From Acinetobacter calcoaceticus (GTDB taxonomy: Bacteria > Pseudomonadota > Gammaproteobacteria > Pseudomonadales > Moraxellaceae): a stretch of 64,000 nt of DNA. The DNA lies in contig NZ_SLVJ01000004.1 of NCBI RefSeq assembly GCF_004345325.1, forward strand, positions 62,001 to 126,000, in the 5' to 3' direction. The position numbers and the translations under genes are program-made. Shown piece after piece: positions 34,392 to 44,294 of this stretch. The notes under the pieces were generated by a model. It did no database searches. It was not told where the DNA came from and saw only the letters and a program-made list of their open reading frames with translations. Numbering within the stretch: position 1 is the first letter of the stretch; each line of letters opens with the position of its first letter.

Positions 34392-35102
34392 TTAACCTAA
34401 AGCAACATCCGCTCGTGTAGAGAAACGATAGCCTGTACCACGAACAGTTTGCACAAAGCGGTCTACATTGTACGGTTCGAGGACTTTACGCAGACGTCGG
34501 ATGTGTACGTCAATGGTACGATCTTCAATGTACACATTGCCGCCCCAAACCTGATCGAGTAACTGCGCACGGGTATATGCACGTTCTGGGTGGGTCATGA
34601 AAAAGGCCAGTAGACGATACTCGGTCGGACCCATTTCCAAAATACTATCCCCAAAACTAACCCGTTGGCTAACAGGGTCAAGGATCAAACCATTGGCATC
34701 AATGGTTTTTTCGCCACTTAAAGCATTGGCACGTCGTAAAACAGCTTTGATTCGAGATACCAATTCTCGGGTGGAGAATGGTTTGGTCATATAGTCATCA
34801 GCACCAGCATCGAGACCTTGAACCTTATGGTCTTCTTCTCCACGGGCTGTGAGCATAATCACAGGGATTTCAGACAAGTTTTCATCACGTTTGAGGCGAC
34901 GGCACAAGTCCACACCGCTGATACCGCCAGGCATCATCCAGTCGAGTAAAATCAGCGACGGGCGTTGATCGACGATCATCTGATGCGCTTGTTTAGCATC
35001 TTCAGCTTGAAGGCACTGAAAACCAGCCATGTCTAATGAGGTATGAATCATTTCACGAATTGGAAGTTCGTCATCGACGATTAAAATGTAGTCATCTTTC
35101 AC
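34392..35102 (-). CDS. phoB: Phosphate response regulator
   Basis: A 236-residue OmpR-family regulator. The receiver domain has Asp54 ([20 protein letters not shown]) and MLTAR; the winged-helix DNA-binding domain ends with [20 protein letters not shown] and [12 protein letters not shown]. It activates genes for phosphate uptake. The start is a GTG at 35102 with AGGA upstream. It is first of the phoB-phoR operon; two CTGTCAT half-sites lie upstream. Confidence 0.93.
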   Translation of the reverse strand: MKDDYILIVDDELPIREMIHTSLDMAGFQCLQAEDAKQAHQMIVDQRPSLILLDWMMPGGISGVDLCRRLKRDENLSEIPVIMLTARGEEDHKVQGLDAGADDYMTKPFSTRELVSRIKAVLRRANALSGEKTIDANGLILDPVSQRVSFGDSILEMGPTEYRLLAFFMTHPERAYTRAQLLDQVWGGNVYIEDRTIDVHIRRLRKVLEPYNVDRFVQTVRGTGYRFSTRADVALG

Positions 35103-35143
35103 AACGCAATATCCTATGATGAACGGTGACCCGTTTTATATTT

Positions 35144-35177
35144 ATGACAGGCTTATTACAAAGATTAATTATGACAG
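35144..35177 (-). promoter_or_regulatory. Two Pho-box-like half-sites upstream of phoB
   Basis: The heptamer CTGTCAT, the PhoB half-site consensus, occurs on the minus strand at 35171-35177 and 35144-35150. The start-to-start distance is 27 bp, not the 11 (or 22) bp of standard Pho boxes, so this is a weak candidate for autoregulation. Confidence 0.4.
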
Positions 35178-35322
35178 TATCATTGCAAAAGTGGTGCTTA
35201 TCGCTATATTTGCAACTAATTGTGACAATGATAAGTCTAATTCTTGATAAATCAATGACATCGGGCTGAAATCATTTTCAAGTTTTATTCAACTTTCAGA
35301 AATAAAAACAGCCTGATTCAGA

Positions 35323-36060
35323 TTATGTTGCTGATTGCGGCACAAATTTTTCCAATAAAGCCACAAAAACCACTTCGCAGGCAGCAACGATCTCATCTAA
35401 GGACTGTTTAAAATCGTCCATCACCCAACGTACTGCAATCTGCGTGACATAGCCATTAAGTCCCGTGGCCATTAAAGAAATTTCTGCTTCAGTTGGTGAT
35501 AAATGTGGCATCGCGGATTGGACAAAAACATCAATCATACGATCAAAACGACCCATGGTTTCTTTAATGGTGGCTTGCTGATGCAACTCTTGAACCAACA
35601 TGGCATCAATATAAATAATGCGAGCCATACGAGGATTGTCTTTGAGTAATTTAAACAAGGCGCTCAATCCAGAATGGATCATTTGCTTAGGATTAGGAGC
35701 AACTTCGATGATGGCTTGCATCAAGGTGCTTTGTAGGGTTTCAATTAATTTTAAGAAAATACATTGAAAGAGTTGTTCACTCTTTTTAAATGACTCGTAG
35801 AAATAGCGTTCCGTCAGTTTGGCCTCTACGCAAATATCTTTGACGGTGACTGAAAAAAAACCATGTGTACCATAAGCCTGTATGCCAGCTTCAATTAATT
35901 TCTCGCGACGGACCTGTTTACGTTCAGCCAATGATAGTCCTTTAAATTGGCGTTCTTTAACGTTTTTACCCACCTTGTTGCGTGTGTTCTCAATCTCTTT
36001 ATCGGTGAATTGTTCTGAGGTCATATTCGATTCGCATAGATGTATTGCATGGAAGGCCAT
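35323..36060 (-). CDS. TetR-family transcriptional regulator
   Basis: A protein of up to 245 residues. The helix-turn-helix can be read in REKLIEAGIQAYGTHGFFSV, then TVKDICVEAKLTERYFYESF, preceded by an unusually long charged lead of ~50 residues. The ligand domain is at ~110-240. The ATG at 36060 gives 245 residues; MTSEQFTDKE at 36024 would give 233, and neither has a clear ribosome site. It is divergent from an SDR gene, with a perfect 10-2-10 inverted repeat in the gap that is the likely operator for both. Confidence 0.82.
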   Translation of the reverse strand: MAFHAIHLCESNMTSEQFTDKEIENTRNKVGKNVKERQFKGLSLAERKQVRREKLIEAGIQAYGTHGFFSVTVKDICVEAKLTERYFYESFKKSEQLFQCIFLKLIETLQSTLMQAIIEVAPNPKQMIHSGLSALFKLLKDNPRMARIIYIDAMLVQELHQQATIKETMGRFDRMIDVFVQSAMPHLSPTEAEISLMATGLNGYVTQIAVRWVMDDFKQSLDEIVAACEVVFVALLEKFVPQSAT

Positions 36061-36138
36061 AGTTTAACAAGGAACTGAGCTGAAACCTATGTTGTAAAAA
36101 ACGCTGAATGTATCAGTCAGAATTGTTTGATATTTTAT

Positions 36139-36160
36139 ATTGACAATAAATATTGTCAAT
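36139..36160. promoter_or_regulatory. TetR-type operator
   Basis: ATTGACAATA and its exact reverse complement TATTGTCAAT are separated by AA. The 22-bp perfect inverted repeat lies 67 bp before the SDR start and 79 bp before the TetR start, the usual place for control of both genes. TTGACA inside the left arm may also serve as a -35 box. Confidence 0.7.
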
Positions 36161-36226
36161 TTTATAGTGAGTTCAATGTGCTGCAAATAGCAACAGTTTT
36201 GCAGAAAATTCAAACAAGGAATCACG

Positions 36227-37063
36227 ATGAAAAATTTTAACAATAAGGTTGCGGCGATTACAGGCGCAGGTTCTGGCATTGGGCAGCAACTGGCGGTGCT
36301 ATTGGCACAACAGGGTTGTCATTTATCTTTAAGTGATGTCAATGAACAAGGTCTGGCCAGTACAGTTGAATTACTCAAAGCCTTTAATGTTCGTGTGACC
36401 AGCAAAAAATTAGATGTTTCAGATCGCCTAGCGATGAAAGCGTGGGCAGCGGAAACAGTTCAAAATCATGGCGCAGTCAACTTGATTTTTAACAATGCAG
36501 GGGTTGCACTCGGCTCTACCGTCGAAGGTGCCAGTTACGAAGAATTAGAATGGATCGTCAACATTAACTTCTGGGGTGTGGTCTATGGCACCAAAGAGTT
36601 CTTACCTTATCTGAAACAAAGCAAAGATGGCCACATTATCAATGTATCAAGCTTATTTGGTTTAACAGCTCAACCGACCCAGTCCGCTTATAATGCAACT
36701 AAATTTGCAGTACGTGGCTTTACTGAATCATTGCGTCAAGAGTTGGATATTGAAAACTGTGGCGTGAGTGCGCTCTGTGTACACCCCGGCGGTATTAAAA
36801 CCAATATTGCCAATGCCGCAAAAATGAATGACAGTCTAAAAAGTTTAGGTATGGACTCAGATAAATCGATCAAGTCTTTCAACAAACTGTTGCGTACCCC
36901 ACCTGAAGACGCAGCTCGTCAAATCCTAGAAGCTGTACAAAAAGATAAGCGCCGCCTCTTGATCGGTAATGATGCCAAAACACTAGACCTGATCCAGCGT
37001 GTACTTCCTACGGGTTATCAGAAAATAACGGCATTGGTCACGAATATAGGCAAAAAACTTTAA
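36227..37063 (+). CDS. Short-chain dehydrogenase/reductase (SDR)
   Basis: A 278-residue classical SDR. It has the NAD(P) motif AAITGAGSGIGQQLAVLL, NNAG (LIFNNAGVALGSTVEG), the catalytic serine segment HIINVSSLFGLTAQPTQ and the YNATK motif (SAYNATKFAVRGFTESLRQE). The tail is longer than the ~250-residue core. Its substrate is unknown. It is opposite a TetR gene, so probably induced by the regulator's ligand. AAGGAATCACG upstream of the ATG is a fair ribosome site. Confidence 0.85.
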   Translation: MKNFNNKVAAITGAGSGIGQQLAVLLAQQGCHLSLSDVNEQGLASTVELLKAFNVRVTSKKLDVSDRLAMKAWAAETVQNHGAVNLIFNNAGVALGSTVEGASYEELEWIVNINFWGVVYGTKEFLPYLKQSKDGHIINVSSLFGLTAQPTQSAYNATKFAVRGFTESLRQELDIENCGVSALCVHPGGIKTNIANAAKMNDSLKSLGMDSDKSIKSFNKLLRTPPEDAARQILEAVQKDKRRLLIGNDAKTLDLIQRVLPTGYQKITALVTNIGKKL

Positions 37064-37172
37064 TTTTTCGCTAAGATCAAGCTCGCATGCAAGCCCTGCG
37101 ATTGCGATTATCGGTATTCAAAACCTTAGCTTTATAATAGCCACAGAAAATGAATGCTTGCGAATAGCAATT

Positions 37173-37209
37173 AAAAAACCACTGTCATGAAAATGCAGTG
37201 GTTTTTTTT
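37173..37209. terminator. Bidirectional terminator between SDR and MATE genes
   Basis: AAAAAACCACTG and CAGTGGTTTTTT with an 11-base loop and T-runs on both strands, between convergent genes. Confidence 0.8.
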
Positions 37210-37278
37210 ATTCAATGATCATTGTTTCAATGATTGGCTGTTTTATCCGGCACTGATCAGTGCGTTGATCTTCGGCGA

Positions 37279-38646
37279 TTAAATCAAGGCGCGTATCGAC
37301 TTTTTCTTCCAAACCAATTGATAGTACAAAGCTTGAAGTAGGCAAAGGGAGAAGAAGGCCAATGCATAGGCATACCAAATACCTTTGAGCCCCCAGAGGC
37401 TACTAAAATAATAAGCACAAGGCACTTCAATCAATAAGATGGCAAAGATATTAATCAGCATTGGTACGGTGACCGTACCCGTAGCACGCATGATTGAAGC
37501 AAAGATAGAAGCAGCGCCGAAGAACAGCAAGGACCACAATACGATAAAGAGCAGTTGCTGCCCGAGCGCCATGACATCAGGATCGGTAATGAACAATGCC
37601 ATTAAATATTTGGAAAATAAGTAGCCCAACAACACCAATATACCTGTGATGATGATATTGGTGATCAACGCTGTTTTGGTGACTTTGGATAATAAATTGG
37701 CTTTACCTGCGCCAATGGCTTGGGCCGCAAATATAGATGCCGCAATTGAGATCGACAATGCTGGAAATTGGATGTAATTCAAGACCTGATTGACCGCACC
37801 GTAGGCCGCAGTCGCATGTGCACCGTATTTGTTGACCAGACCAATGATTACCAAACCCGCCGTGGAGTTGGTGACCATTTGGATGCCTGTTGGTATGCCC
37901 AATTTGAGAATCAAGGCACTATTTTCAGGATCATGGCGGATTTTACTGAATAAGGCACGATCCAGTTTCAGCGGATGATTTTTTTTCAGTAGATAAAAGT
38001 ATAAAAATATCAGTACTGAAGCATAGCCAAGGATTGAGGCAATCGCTGGGGCGATAATACCCAGTGCAGGAAAACCAAAGTAACCCGCGATCAAAACGGG
38101 CGTCACAATCAGGCCGATGAGACTGGTTAAACCCAGTGCAATCAGTGGGGTAATACTGTCACCAACGCCACGCAATATCGAGGTATAAATAATATAAACA
38201 AACAGCAGTGGGCTACCTGCCATCATCCATCTCACATAAGGCAGAGACAGATGCATGACTTTTTCATCGATTCCCAAAAGTAACAATAAAGGCTCAGCAA
38301 AGAGGGTCCCTAAAAATGCAATGATACTGCCGCCAATCAGGGTCATAAACAGCGTCGATCCGACGATACTACGGACTCTTTCAATGTTATTTGCCCCCCA
38401 TGCTTGACCAACCAATACGGTCGATCCCGCAGAGAGACCAATTACAAAGGCCAACAAGAAAAACATGATCGGGAAAAACACCGAGATTGCCGCAATAGCA
38501 TCAACACCCATCATTTGTCCGACAAAAATGGTGTTAATGGTCCCCGACAAATTTTGCAAGATATTGGTGGCAATCAAGGGCAGCAAAAAGATAATAAATG
38601 CTTTCCAAAATTGCGGATTGTCAATCATGTTATAACGAGGTGGCAT
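37279..38646 (-). CDS. MATE-family efflux transporter
   Basis: A 455-residue protein with 12 predicted membrane segments. It has FVGQMMGVDAIAAISVFFPI in the first part and a matching repeat in the second (KYGAHATAAYGAVNQVLNYI), as in NorM-type multidrug and toxin extrusion proteins driven by Na+ or H+. Substrates are not predictable. An aminotransferase gene lies 26 bp upstream on the same strand, so the two may share a transcript. Confidence 0.87.
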   Translation of the reverse strand: MPPRYNMIDNPQFWKAFIIFLLPLIATNILQNLSGTINTIFVGQMMGVDAIAAISVFFPIMFFLLAFVIGLSAGSTVLVGQAWGANNIERVRSIVGSTLFMTLIGGSIIAFLGTLFAEPLLLLLGIDEKVMHLSLPYVRWMMAGSPLLFVYIIYTSILRGVGDSITPLIALGLTSLIGLIVTPVLIAGYFGFPALGIIAPAIASILGYASVLIFLYFYLLKKNHPLKLDRALFSKIRHDPENSALILKLGIPTGIQMVTNSTAGLVIIGLVNKYGAHATAAYGAVNQVLNYIQFPALSISIAASIFAAQAIGAGKANLLSKVTKTALITNIIITGILVLLGYLFSKYLMALFITDPDVMALGQQLLFIVLWSLLFFGAASIFASIMRATGTVTVPMLINIFAILLIEVPCAYYFSSLWGLKGIWYAYALAFFSLCLLQALYYQLVWKKKSIRALI

Positions 38647-38672
38647 AAATTTTATAGAGTCCAGTCAAAGGG

Positions 38673-39836
38673 CTAGTCGCAGTTGCTTAATATCTCACAG
38701 GCGCGTAACAAAGTATCTTCTTGTTTGGCAAAACAGAATCTCAACATACGCAAGTCCTGCGGTGGCTGTTGGTAAAATACAGATACCGGTATGGCGACAA
38801 TTTTATGTTGCTCAGCGAGATACTGGCACATGGCTACATCATCTAGATCAGGACGTATGGCCGTATAGTCAAGTGTTTGAAAGTAGGTGCCTGGAGTGGG
38901 GATGCAACCAAAGCCAGAGGATTGGATTCCGGCCAAAAACACATCACGCTTCTGTTGATAAAATGCAGACAGGCCTTGGATATGTTCAGGATGAGTCTGC
39001 ATATATTGAGCAAGCGCGACTTGAACGGGCGTTACCCCACAGAAACTTGCAAATTGATAGATCTGTCGAAACAAATGCATCAACTGTGGCGCAGCCACGC
39101 AGTAACCCGTCTTCCAACCGGTGACATGAAAGGTTTTACCAAAAGAACCCACCACGATACTTCGATCACGCAGTGCTGCAAAACTCAGCGCTGAATAGTG
39201 TTGATGTCCATCAAAGCGCAAATGTTCATAGACTTCGTCCGAAAGTACCACGATGTTCTTGTCTTCAATCAGCGCGATCAGATTGAGCCAGTCTTGCTTC
39301 GACCACACCGCACCAGTGGGATTGTGTGGTGTATTGACGATGATCATTCGAGTCTTGTCGTTGATGGCCTGTTGCACCAGGTTCCAGTCCACAGCAAAGC
39401 TAGGTGCTTGTAGGGCGATATGTACCGCTTTAGCCCCAACTACAGCCACACTCGGTGCATAGCTGTCATAGCTCGGATCAAAGATGATGACCTCATCGCC
39501 AGCATGGACAATGGCTTGTATCGCAGCAAATATTGCAATCGTCGCACCTGGGGTAATCGTGATCTCAGTGCTGGGATCTAACTGGAGTTGGTCACGTTGC
39601 CAAAACTGCTGTGCCAATTGCTCACGTAACGCCAGCAAGCCATCCCCTGGTGGATATTGATTATGACCATCCAGCGTGGCTTTGCTGAGTGCTTGAAGCA
39701 GTTCTGGCGGTGCAGGAAAATCAGGGAAGCCTTGCGCAAAGTTCAGTGCATTCAAACGATTGGCCATGGCGGTCATGGTGCTAAATATGGTGACACCTTG
39801 TGCAGGGAGTTTAGAGCGGAGTTCAATCATAGCCAT
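38673..39836 (-). CDS. PLP aminotransferase, methionine aminotransferase-like (YbdL type)
   Basis: A 387-residue fold-type I class aminotransferase. Motifs include LNFAQGFPDFPAPPELLQAL, IIVNTPHNPTGAVW, VLSDEVYEHLRFDGHQHYS, the PLP-lysine motif VVGSFGKTFHVTGWKTGYCV and a C-terminal arginine segment LRMLRFCFAKQEDTLL. The text SFGKTFHVTGWKTGY is typical of E. coli YbdL, a methionine/phenylalanine aminotransferase, and of kynurenine aminotransferases. ATGs at 39836 and 39830 are both possible. It shares its strand and a 26-bp gap with the MATE gene. Confidence 0.87.
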   Translation of the reverse strand: MAMIELRSKLPAQGVTIFSTMTAMANRLNALNFAQGFPDFPAPPELLQALSKATLDGHNQYPPGDGLLALREQLAQQFWQRDQLQLDPSTEITITPGATIAIFAAIQAIVHAGDEVIIFDPSYDSYAPSVAVVGAKAVHIALQAPSFAVDWNLVQQAINDKTRMIIVNTPHNPTGAVWSKQDWLNLIALIEDKNIVVLSDEVYEHLRFDGHQHYSALSFAALRDRSIVVGSFGKTFHVTGWKTGYCVAAPQLMHLFRQIYQFASFCGVTPVQVALAQYMQTHPEHIQGLSAFYQQKRDVFLAGIQSSGFGCIPTPGTYFQTLDYTAIRPDLDDVAMCQYLAEQHKIVAIPVSVFYQQPPQDLRMLRFCFAKQEDTLLRACEILSNCD

Positions 39837-39981
39837 GGCCTAATTTTTTTCTAAAGCGGTATAGAGGAATTTAATGTCTATTCAATCATAAGTGGGCAAT
39901 CAAAAGGACCTAATGAAACGTGCCCAATCAAATGTATCTTCTATGCACTGATGCAATCGGGTTGAGTTGGAGAGCGTCAGA

Positions 39982-41286
39982 TTAAAATGCAAAATCGACC
40001 ACAGCACGGATCACGCCGAGCACCAAGCCAATAAAGGCACCCACCACCACACCATTCACCCGAATCATATGTAGGTCACTACCGACTTCATTTTCGATCT
40101 TGGCAATCATTTCACGTGAATCCCACTCATGAATGCGTTGACTGATAAAGCGGATCACTTTTTCACTGTATTGGTCACTTAAATTGATCGCCAATTCGCT
40201 CATACGTTGGTTGAGTAATTCGCGTACAGCTTGGTTTTCGATTAAGTTTTCACCGACTTGTTGGATCGCATTACGCAGGTTAATCGCCAATTCAGAATCA
40301 GTTTTGAGCAAATCTTTTTTAATGGCATCACATAAAATCACCACTGCGCCACTGATAAAGTTTAAAACCGCAGTACTATCGAGCAATGCATTCTTGGATT
40401 CGTTTAAACGTTGACTCGCAGCGCTCTCTGCATCTGCCAATTCGGTCATCCATTGATGTGCCGTGCTTTCGATTTTAAGGCGAAATGGATGCGCTGGATC
40501 GGCCAGCATTGATTCCACTTTTTCTAGCAAAGTATCGATAGTACGTTGCTGCACATCGATCCCGATAAAACTAACCCCACGGGCCAATTTCCACACCCCG
40601 AGTTCTTTAAACAAACGTCGGGTTAATTCTTGAGTTTGTTCCGGATGTTGGGTCATCCATTGATGCGCCAAATTTAAGCCACGTTGTAAGACATCTTGGT
40701 GGAAGTCATTTTCCAGTACCGCACGTAGCATTTCGCTGGCCAAACTATTGATGCGTGTGCTACGCAGCCATTGCACACTATTGGTTTGGATAAAGTGCCC
40801 GATTTGATCCTGACCGACAAAATCAAAAATTTTCGGTACGGTTTGTTGGATCACATCCACCACTTGGGCATTGTGCTGTGGATGCGCGAGCCATTGACCC
40901 AGTGCCAGACTGAGATCCATTTTGTCTAAACTGGTTTGGACAACTTTGGGAGATAAAAAGTTTTCCTGTACAAATTTCCCCATCGACTCTGCAATACGGG
41001 TTTTATTGCGTGGAATGATTTCAGTATGGTCTTTTAAAAATTTTGGAATCGGAATCTGGCCAAATGGGTTGCGAAACAGCACCGTGATCGCATACCAATC
41101 CGCCAGCCCACCGACAACCCCGGCCTCCGCACCCAACATAAAGATGTGGATTAACCATGCTTCACCTGGCATGAGCTTGGCAAGCAACATCAAAATAAAC
41201 CAAGTAAGCACTGCGATGATCAAGGCGATCATCGCAAAGCGTTTACTGCGTTGTAGACTCGGTGAACTAGGTGGGTGGGTCGACAT
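39982..41286 (-). CDS. DUF445 family membrane protein
   Basis: A 434-residue protein with a membrane segment near the N-terminus (MIALIIAVLTWFILMLLAKL), a second at ~45-65 (EAGVVGGLADWYAITVLFRN) and one at the C-terminus (VNGVVVGAFIGLVLGVIRAV), with a long helical middle part. The pattern FGQIPIPKFLKDHTEIIPRN is characteristic of DUF445 (YjiN-like). The function is not established. It is monocistronic or co-transcribed with the lipoprotein gene 37 bp upstream. Confidence 0.8.
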   Translation of the reverse strand: MSTHPPSSPSLQRSKRFAMIALIIAVLTWFILMLLAKLMPGEAWLIHIFMLGAEAGVVGGLADWYAITVLFRNPFGQIPIPKFLKDHTEIIPRNKTRIAESMGKFVQENFLSPKVVQTSLDKMDLSLALGQWLAHPQHNAQVVDVIQQTVPKIFDFVGQDQIGHFIQTNSVQWLRSTRINSLASEMLRAVLENDFHQDVLQRGLNLAHQWMTQHPEQTQELTRRLFKELGVWKLARGVSFIGIDVQQRTIDTLLEKVESMLADPAHPFRLKIESTAHQWMTELADAESAASQRLNESKNALLDSTAVLNFISGAVVILCDAIKKDLLKTDSELAINLRNAIQQVGENLIENQAVRELLNQRMSELAINLSDQYSEKVIRFISQRIHEWDSREMIAKIENEVGSDLHMIRVNGVVVGAFIGLVLGVIRAVVDFAF

Positions 41287-41323
41287 TCAACTTCCTAATC
41301 GATCAATATGGGGGTATGGCAGT

Positions 41324-41905
41324 TTAAGGTGCAGGTTTAGTGACAACGGGAGGTTGAATGACATCACCTGTGGGGCTTAGGGCATATTTTGCACCTAAAG
41401 TACGCAAGATTAATCGCGCATCAAAAGCATCACTCGGCGCAGATTTTTGATCTTTAAAACACTCAATCGTATAGGAAACTTCAATCGGATCAATCGTTAC
41501 CACTTGAGGAGGATTGTAGAAAAATGGGTCGTAAAATGGACCACGATGGTAGCGGCCATATGGATAAGGATTATACACAGGTGCAGGATAGACCACAGCT
41601 TGGCGGGGTGGTTGCTGTGTGCGATTGCTTGGATCATTCATCACTTTAAAGTATTGAAAACCACTTTTGACTGTGACCTGAGCCGCTTTCAATAAGGCAA
41701 TTTCTTCGGCGCTGCCATAACTGATACTACGTTCAGTTTTAAAACTAACTCTAAAGCTTTGATTGTTGAGGGGGTAGCTATCGAAACGTCCCAGATCATT
41801 GAAGGTCAAAGGTTTAGACGGCATGCTCGTACACGCGGTTAGTGCGCTGATCGCAATCAGACCTAAGCTCAGAAAGATGTTTTTCTTCGAGATTACTTGT
41901 GCCAT
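41324..41905 (-). CDS. Putative lipoprotein (CC0125/CC1285-like)
   Basis: A 193-residue protein with a signal peptide and lipobox LTAC (Cys25). The rest includes DLGRFDSYPLNNQSFRVSF, EIALLKAAQVTVKSGFQYF and a Pro/Tyr-rich loop (PAPVYNPYPYGRYHRGP). The pattern RFxxxFxGN-like plus 'A-x2-T-x3-G-F-x-Y-F' is that of small lipoproteins of the CC0125/CC1285 group, with no known role. It starts at an ATG with AGAGAGG upstream. Confidence 0.65.
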   Translation of the reverse strand: MAQVISKKNIFLSLGLIAISALTACTSMPSKPLTFNDLGRFDSYPLNNQSFRVSFKTERSISYGSAEEIALLKAAQVTVKSGFQYFKVMNDPSNRTQQPPRQAVVYPAPVYNPYPYGRYHRGPFYDPFFYNPPQVVTIDPIEVSYTIECFKDQKSAPSDAFDARLILRTLGAKYALSPTGDVIQPPVVTKPAP

Positions 41906-41947
41906 ATAGACCTCTCTCTATCAAGTTGCATTTAAGATGCAAGACCG

Positions 41948-42490
41948 TTAAAAATGACTATTGGGCTGTTGTAAAAATTGCAACTCTTCGTCGGTGGATT
42001 GGCGCGCTAAAATCGCATTGCGATGTGGGTAGCGGCCGAACTGATCAATAATAACTTTATGTCTTTTTTCAAAATCTAAATTGGTCGCATTGCCTAAGCG
42101 TTCAAACAGTTTCAAGGCATAGGCATGAATCTGTTTAGATTCACTGTGCATAAATGGCATATATAAAAATGCCCGTTGTTCGGGACTGAGTTGTTTGTCG
42201 AGGTCTAAGCTAATCGCTTCTTGGCTCAGTGCCAGTGCCAAAGCATCTTGGCTAAATGCAGCCGCTTGATCTCGATAAATATTACGTGAAAATTGGTCGA
42301 GCACAATGATTTCAGCCAATCGTCCTTCAGCAGTTTTACGCCAAGACCACAGTTCAGCTTGACGCGCCTGCTGCAAGATCGTGCTAAATTTATCGCGCAA
42401 TTGTTGATCGAATTCATCATTTTTTGCAAACCAAAATGGTTGAGTTGCTGAATTGAACCAAAAGTCGAGTACTGTATGTTCATTTATCAT
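41948..42490 (-). CDS. DUF924 family protein
   Basis: A 180-residue helical protein. The conserved text VLDFWF, PFWFAKNDEFDQQLRDKF, EIIVLDQFSRNIYRDQAAAF and KRHKVIIDQFGRYPHRNAIL is the DUF924 pattern. Structures in the family look like tetratricopeptide-type helical repeats, and the role is unknown. It is divergent from gshA with a ~210-bp gap. Confidence 0.82.
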   Translation of the reverse strand: MINEHTVLDFWFNSATQPFWFAKNDEFDQQLRDKFSTILQQARQAELWSWRKTAEGRLAEIIVLDQFSRNIYRDQAAAFSQDALALALSQEAISLDLDKQLSPEQRAFLYMPFMHSESKQIHAYALKLFERLGNATNLDFEKRHKVIIDQFGRYPHRNAILARQSTDEELQFLQQPNSHF

Positions 42491-42633
42491 GTCTAAAGCA
42501 CTGTGTTTTTTAATTCTTCAATAAAATCACAAATTTCAGATGTCTTAAACCCTAACTTTGTGATAAAAATTTGCCAAAAGATGTTCTAGATCACAAAAGC
42601 TTGTTTTTGAGCAAGCACAGTAGAGCCACAATT

Positions 42634-42647
42634 CACAGTATACTGTG
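42634..42647. promoter_or_regulatory. Palindrome in the gshA promoter region
   Basis: CACAGTATACTGTG is a perfect 14-bp palindrome 53 bp before the gshA start. Position and symmetry suggest an operator or overlap with the promoter (TATACT is a fair -10 box). The binding protein is unknown. Confidence 0.4.
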
Positions 42648-42699
42648 TTCACGCATGATTTTTATTTGAATCTTAACGATAGATAAGCGAGCTTTAGAC

Positions 42700-44277
42700 A
42701 TGAGTCAACCCGAATCAATTTCTTCATTTGTGCTGCCCACGTGGATCAATGCTTCACTTTTGCATGGGATGTTAAGGGGAATTGAACGGGAAAGCCTGAG
42801 AATGCAAAGCAATGGCTTTCTATCACAGGGTGATCACCCACTGAGTTTAGGTTCGGCGCTGACCCATCCGCATATCACCACAGACTATGCAGAAGCACTG
42901 ATGGAGTTTATTACACCACCGAAACCGAGTATCCCTGATGCATTGGCTGAACTGACGGATATTCATACGGTGGTACATCAGCATCTGGCCGAGGGTGAAA
43001 AACTGTGGCCTTTATCCATGCCGTGCATGTTGGACAATCAAGAAGAAAATATCCGACTAGCAGATTATGGCAGCTCCAATCTCGGGCGCTTTAAGACCTT
43101 GTATCGCCGTGGATTAGGCGTGCGTTATGGTCGTCGTATGCAGACCATTTCAGGCGTGCATTACAATATTTCTTTTGCCGATACCTTATTCGAAGCCCTG
43201 CAACAACAGGAAACGGATGAGGCACTGCGTGCCCTGAGTCTGTCCGCTTATCGTAGTCATCGCTATTTTGGTTTGATCCGAAACTTTATCCGCCTCACTC
43301 CATTGGTGATCTACTTGGTTGGCGCCAGCCCTTCGGTGTGCAAATGCTTTATGACCGGTCGTGAACATCATCTATTACCTTTGGTCAAAGGTACACTTTT
43401 CCTTCCTTATGCGACGGCATTGCGTATGGGACGATTTGGTTATCAAAACTCAGCTCAAAAACAACTCGGTATTCATTACAATAATTTGACTGACTATGTC
43501 GCAGAATTACAAAAGGCCGTTTATAGCCCATATGCCGCATTTAGTCGTTTGGGACTCAATGATGCTGAGGGTGAGCCTATACAAATCAATGACCATGTAT
43601 TGCAAATTGAAAATGAATACTACAGCTTGGTCCGTCCGAAGCAGGTGCCACAAGCGGGTGAAACACCATCACAAGCCTTAGAAAATCGCGGCGTCGGCTA
43701 TGTCGAACTTCGAGCGGTGGATATCAACCCGTACAGCCCGATCGGTGTTGATGAGAATACTGCAGCTTTCCTTGAAGTCGTGGCATTGTATTGTCTACTC
43801 CAAGACAGCCCCGAATTACACGATGCAGAGCAGGAACAGATCGAGCTGAATCAAGCTGAAGTCGTCAACCGTGGTCGTGCACCGAATGCCAAAATTTTAC
43901 AGGCTGATCAGCAGTATCCTTTAGCCGATTGGATTATCCAACATTTAGATGCGATGCAAAGTATTGCTGAATTACTTGACCAAAGTTCAGAAAGCCAACT
44001 TTACACTACAGGCCTTGCTGAAATGCTAAAGCGGATGGCGGATGTAGATGCCACCTTGTCTGCACAAGTGATTGCAGACACCATGCATCACAATGGCACT
44101 TGGAATTTTGGTAGTCATATGGCGCATCAACATATTGATAGTTACCAACAACATACATTAAGTTCTGAACGAATCTCGTATTTTAAGCAACTAACAGAAA
44201 CTTCTCTGCAACAACAACAGCAACTAGAACAAGATACCCAAATTAGTTTTGAGCAATATCTTGAAAAATTTAGATAA
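42700..44277 (+). CDS. gshA: Glutamate-cysteine ligase
   Basis: A 525-residue enzyme of the proteobacterial (E. coli) type that makes gamma-glutamylcysteine. It has the N-terminal signature GIERESLRMQSNGFLS, DYAEALMEFITPP, RRMQTISGVHYNISF, and YVELRAVDINPYSPIGVDEN. Length is normal for this type. It is followed 17 bp later by dsbB; gshB is separate, at 60.7 kb. Confidence 0.95.
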   Translation: MSQPESISSFVLPTWINASLLHGMLRGIERESLRMQSNGFLSQGDHPLSLGSALTHPHITTDYAEALMEFITPPKPSIPDALAELTDIHTVVHQHLAEGEKLWPLSMPCMLDNQEENIRLADYGSSNLGRFKTLYRRGLGVRYGRRMQTISGVHYNISFADTLFEALQQQETDEALRALSLSAYRSHRYFGLIRNFIRLTPLVIYLVGASPSVCKCFMTGREHHLLPLVKGTLFLPYATALRMGRFGYQNSAQKQLGIHYNNLTDYVAELQKAVYSPYAAFSRLGLNDAEGEPIQINDHVLQIENEYYSLVRPKQVPQAGETPSQALENRGVGYVELRAVDINPYSPIGVDENTAAFLEVVALYCLLQDSPELHDAEQEQIELNQAEVVNRGRAPNAKILQADQQYPLADWIIQHLDAMQSIAELLDQSSESQLYTTGLAEMLKRMADVDATLSAQVIADTMHHNGTWNFGSHMAHQHIDSYQQHTLSSERISYFKQLTETSLQQQQQLEQDTQISFEQYLEKFR

Positions 44278-44294
44278 AACATAAGAGGTTTACC

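Noticed and set aside
35144-35177. Canonical Pho box for phoB
   Set aside because: Two CTGTCAT half-sites are present, but 27 bp apart rather than 11, so I list them only as half-sites.
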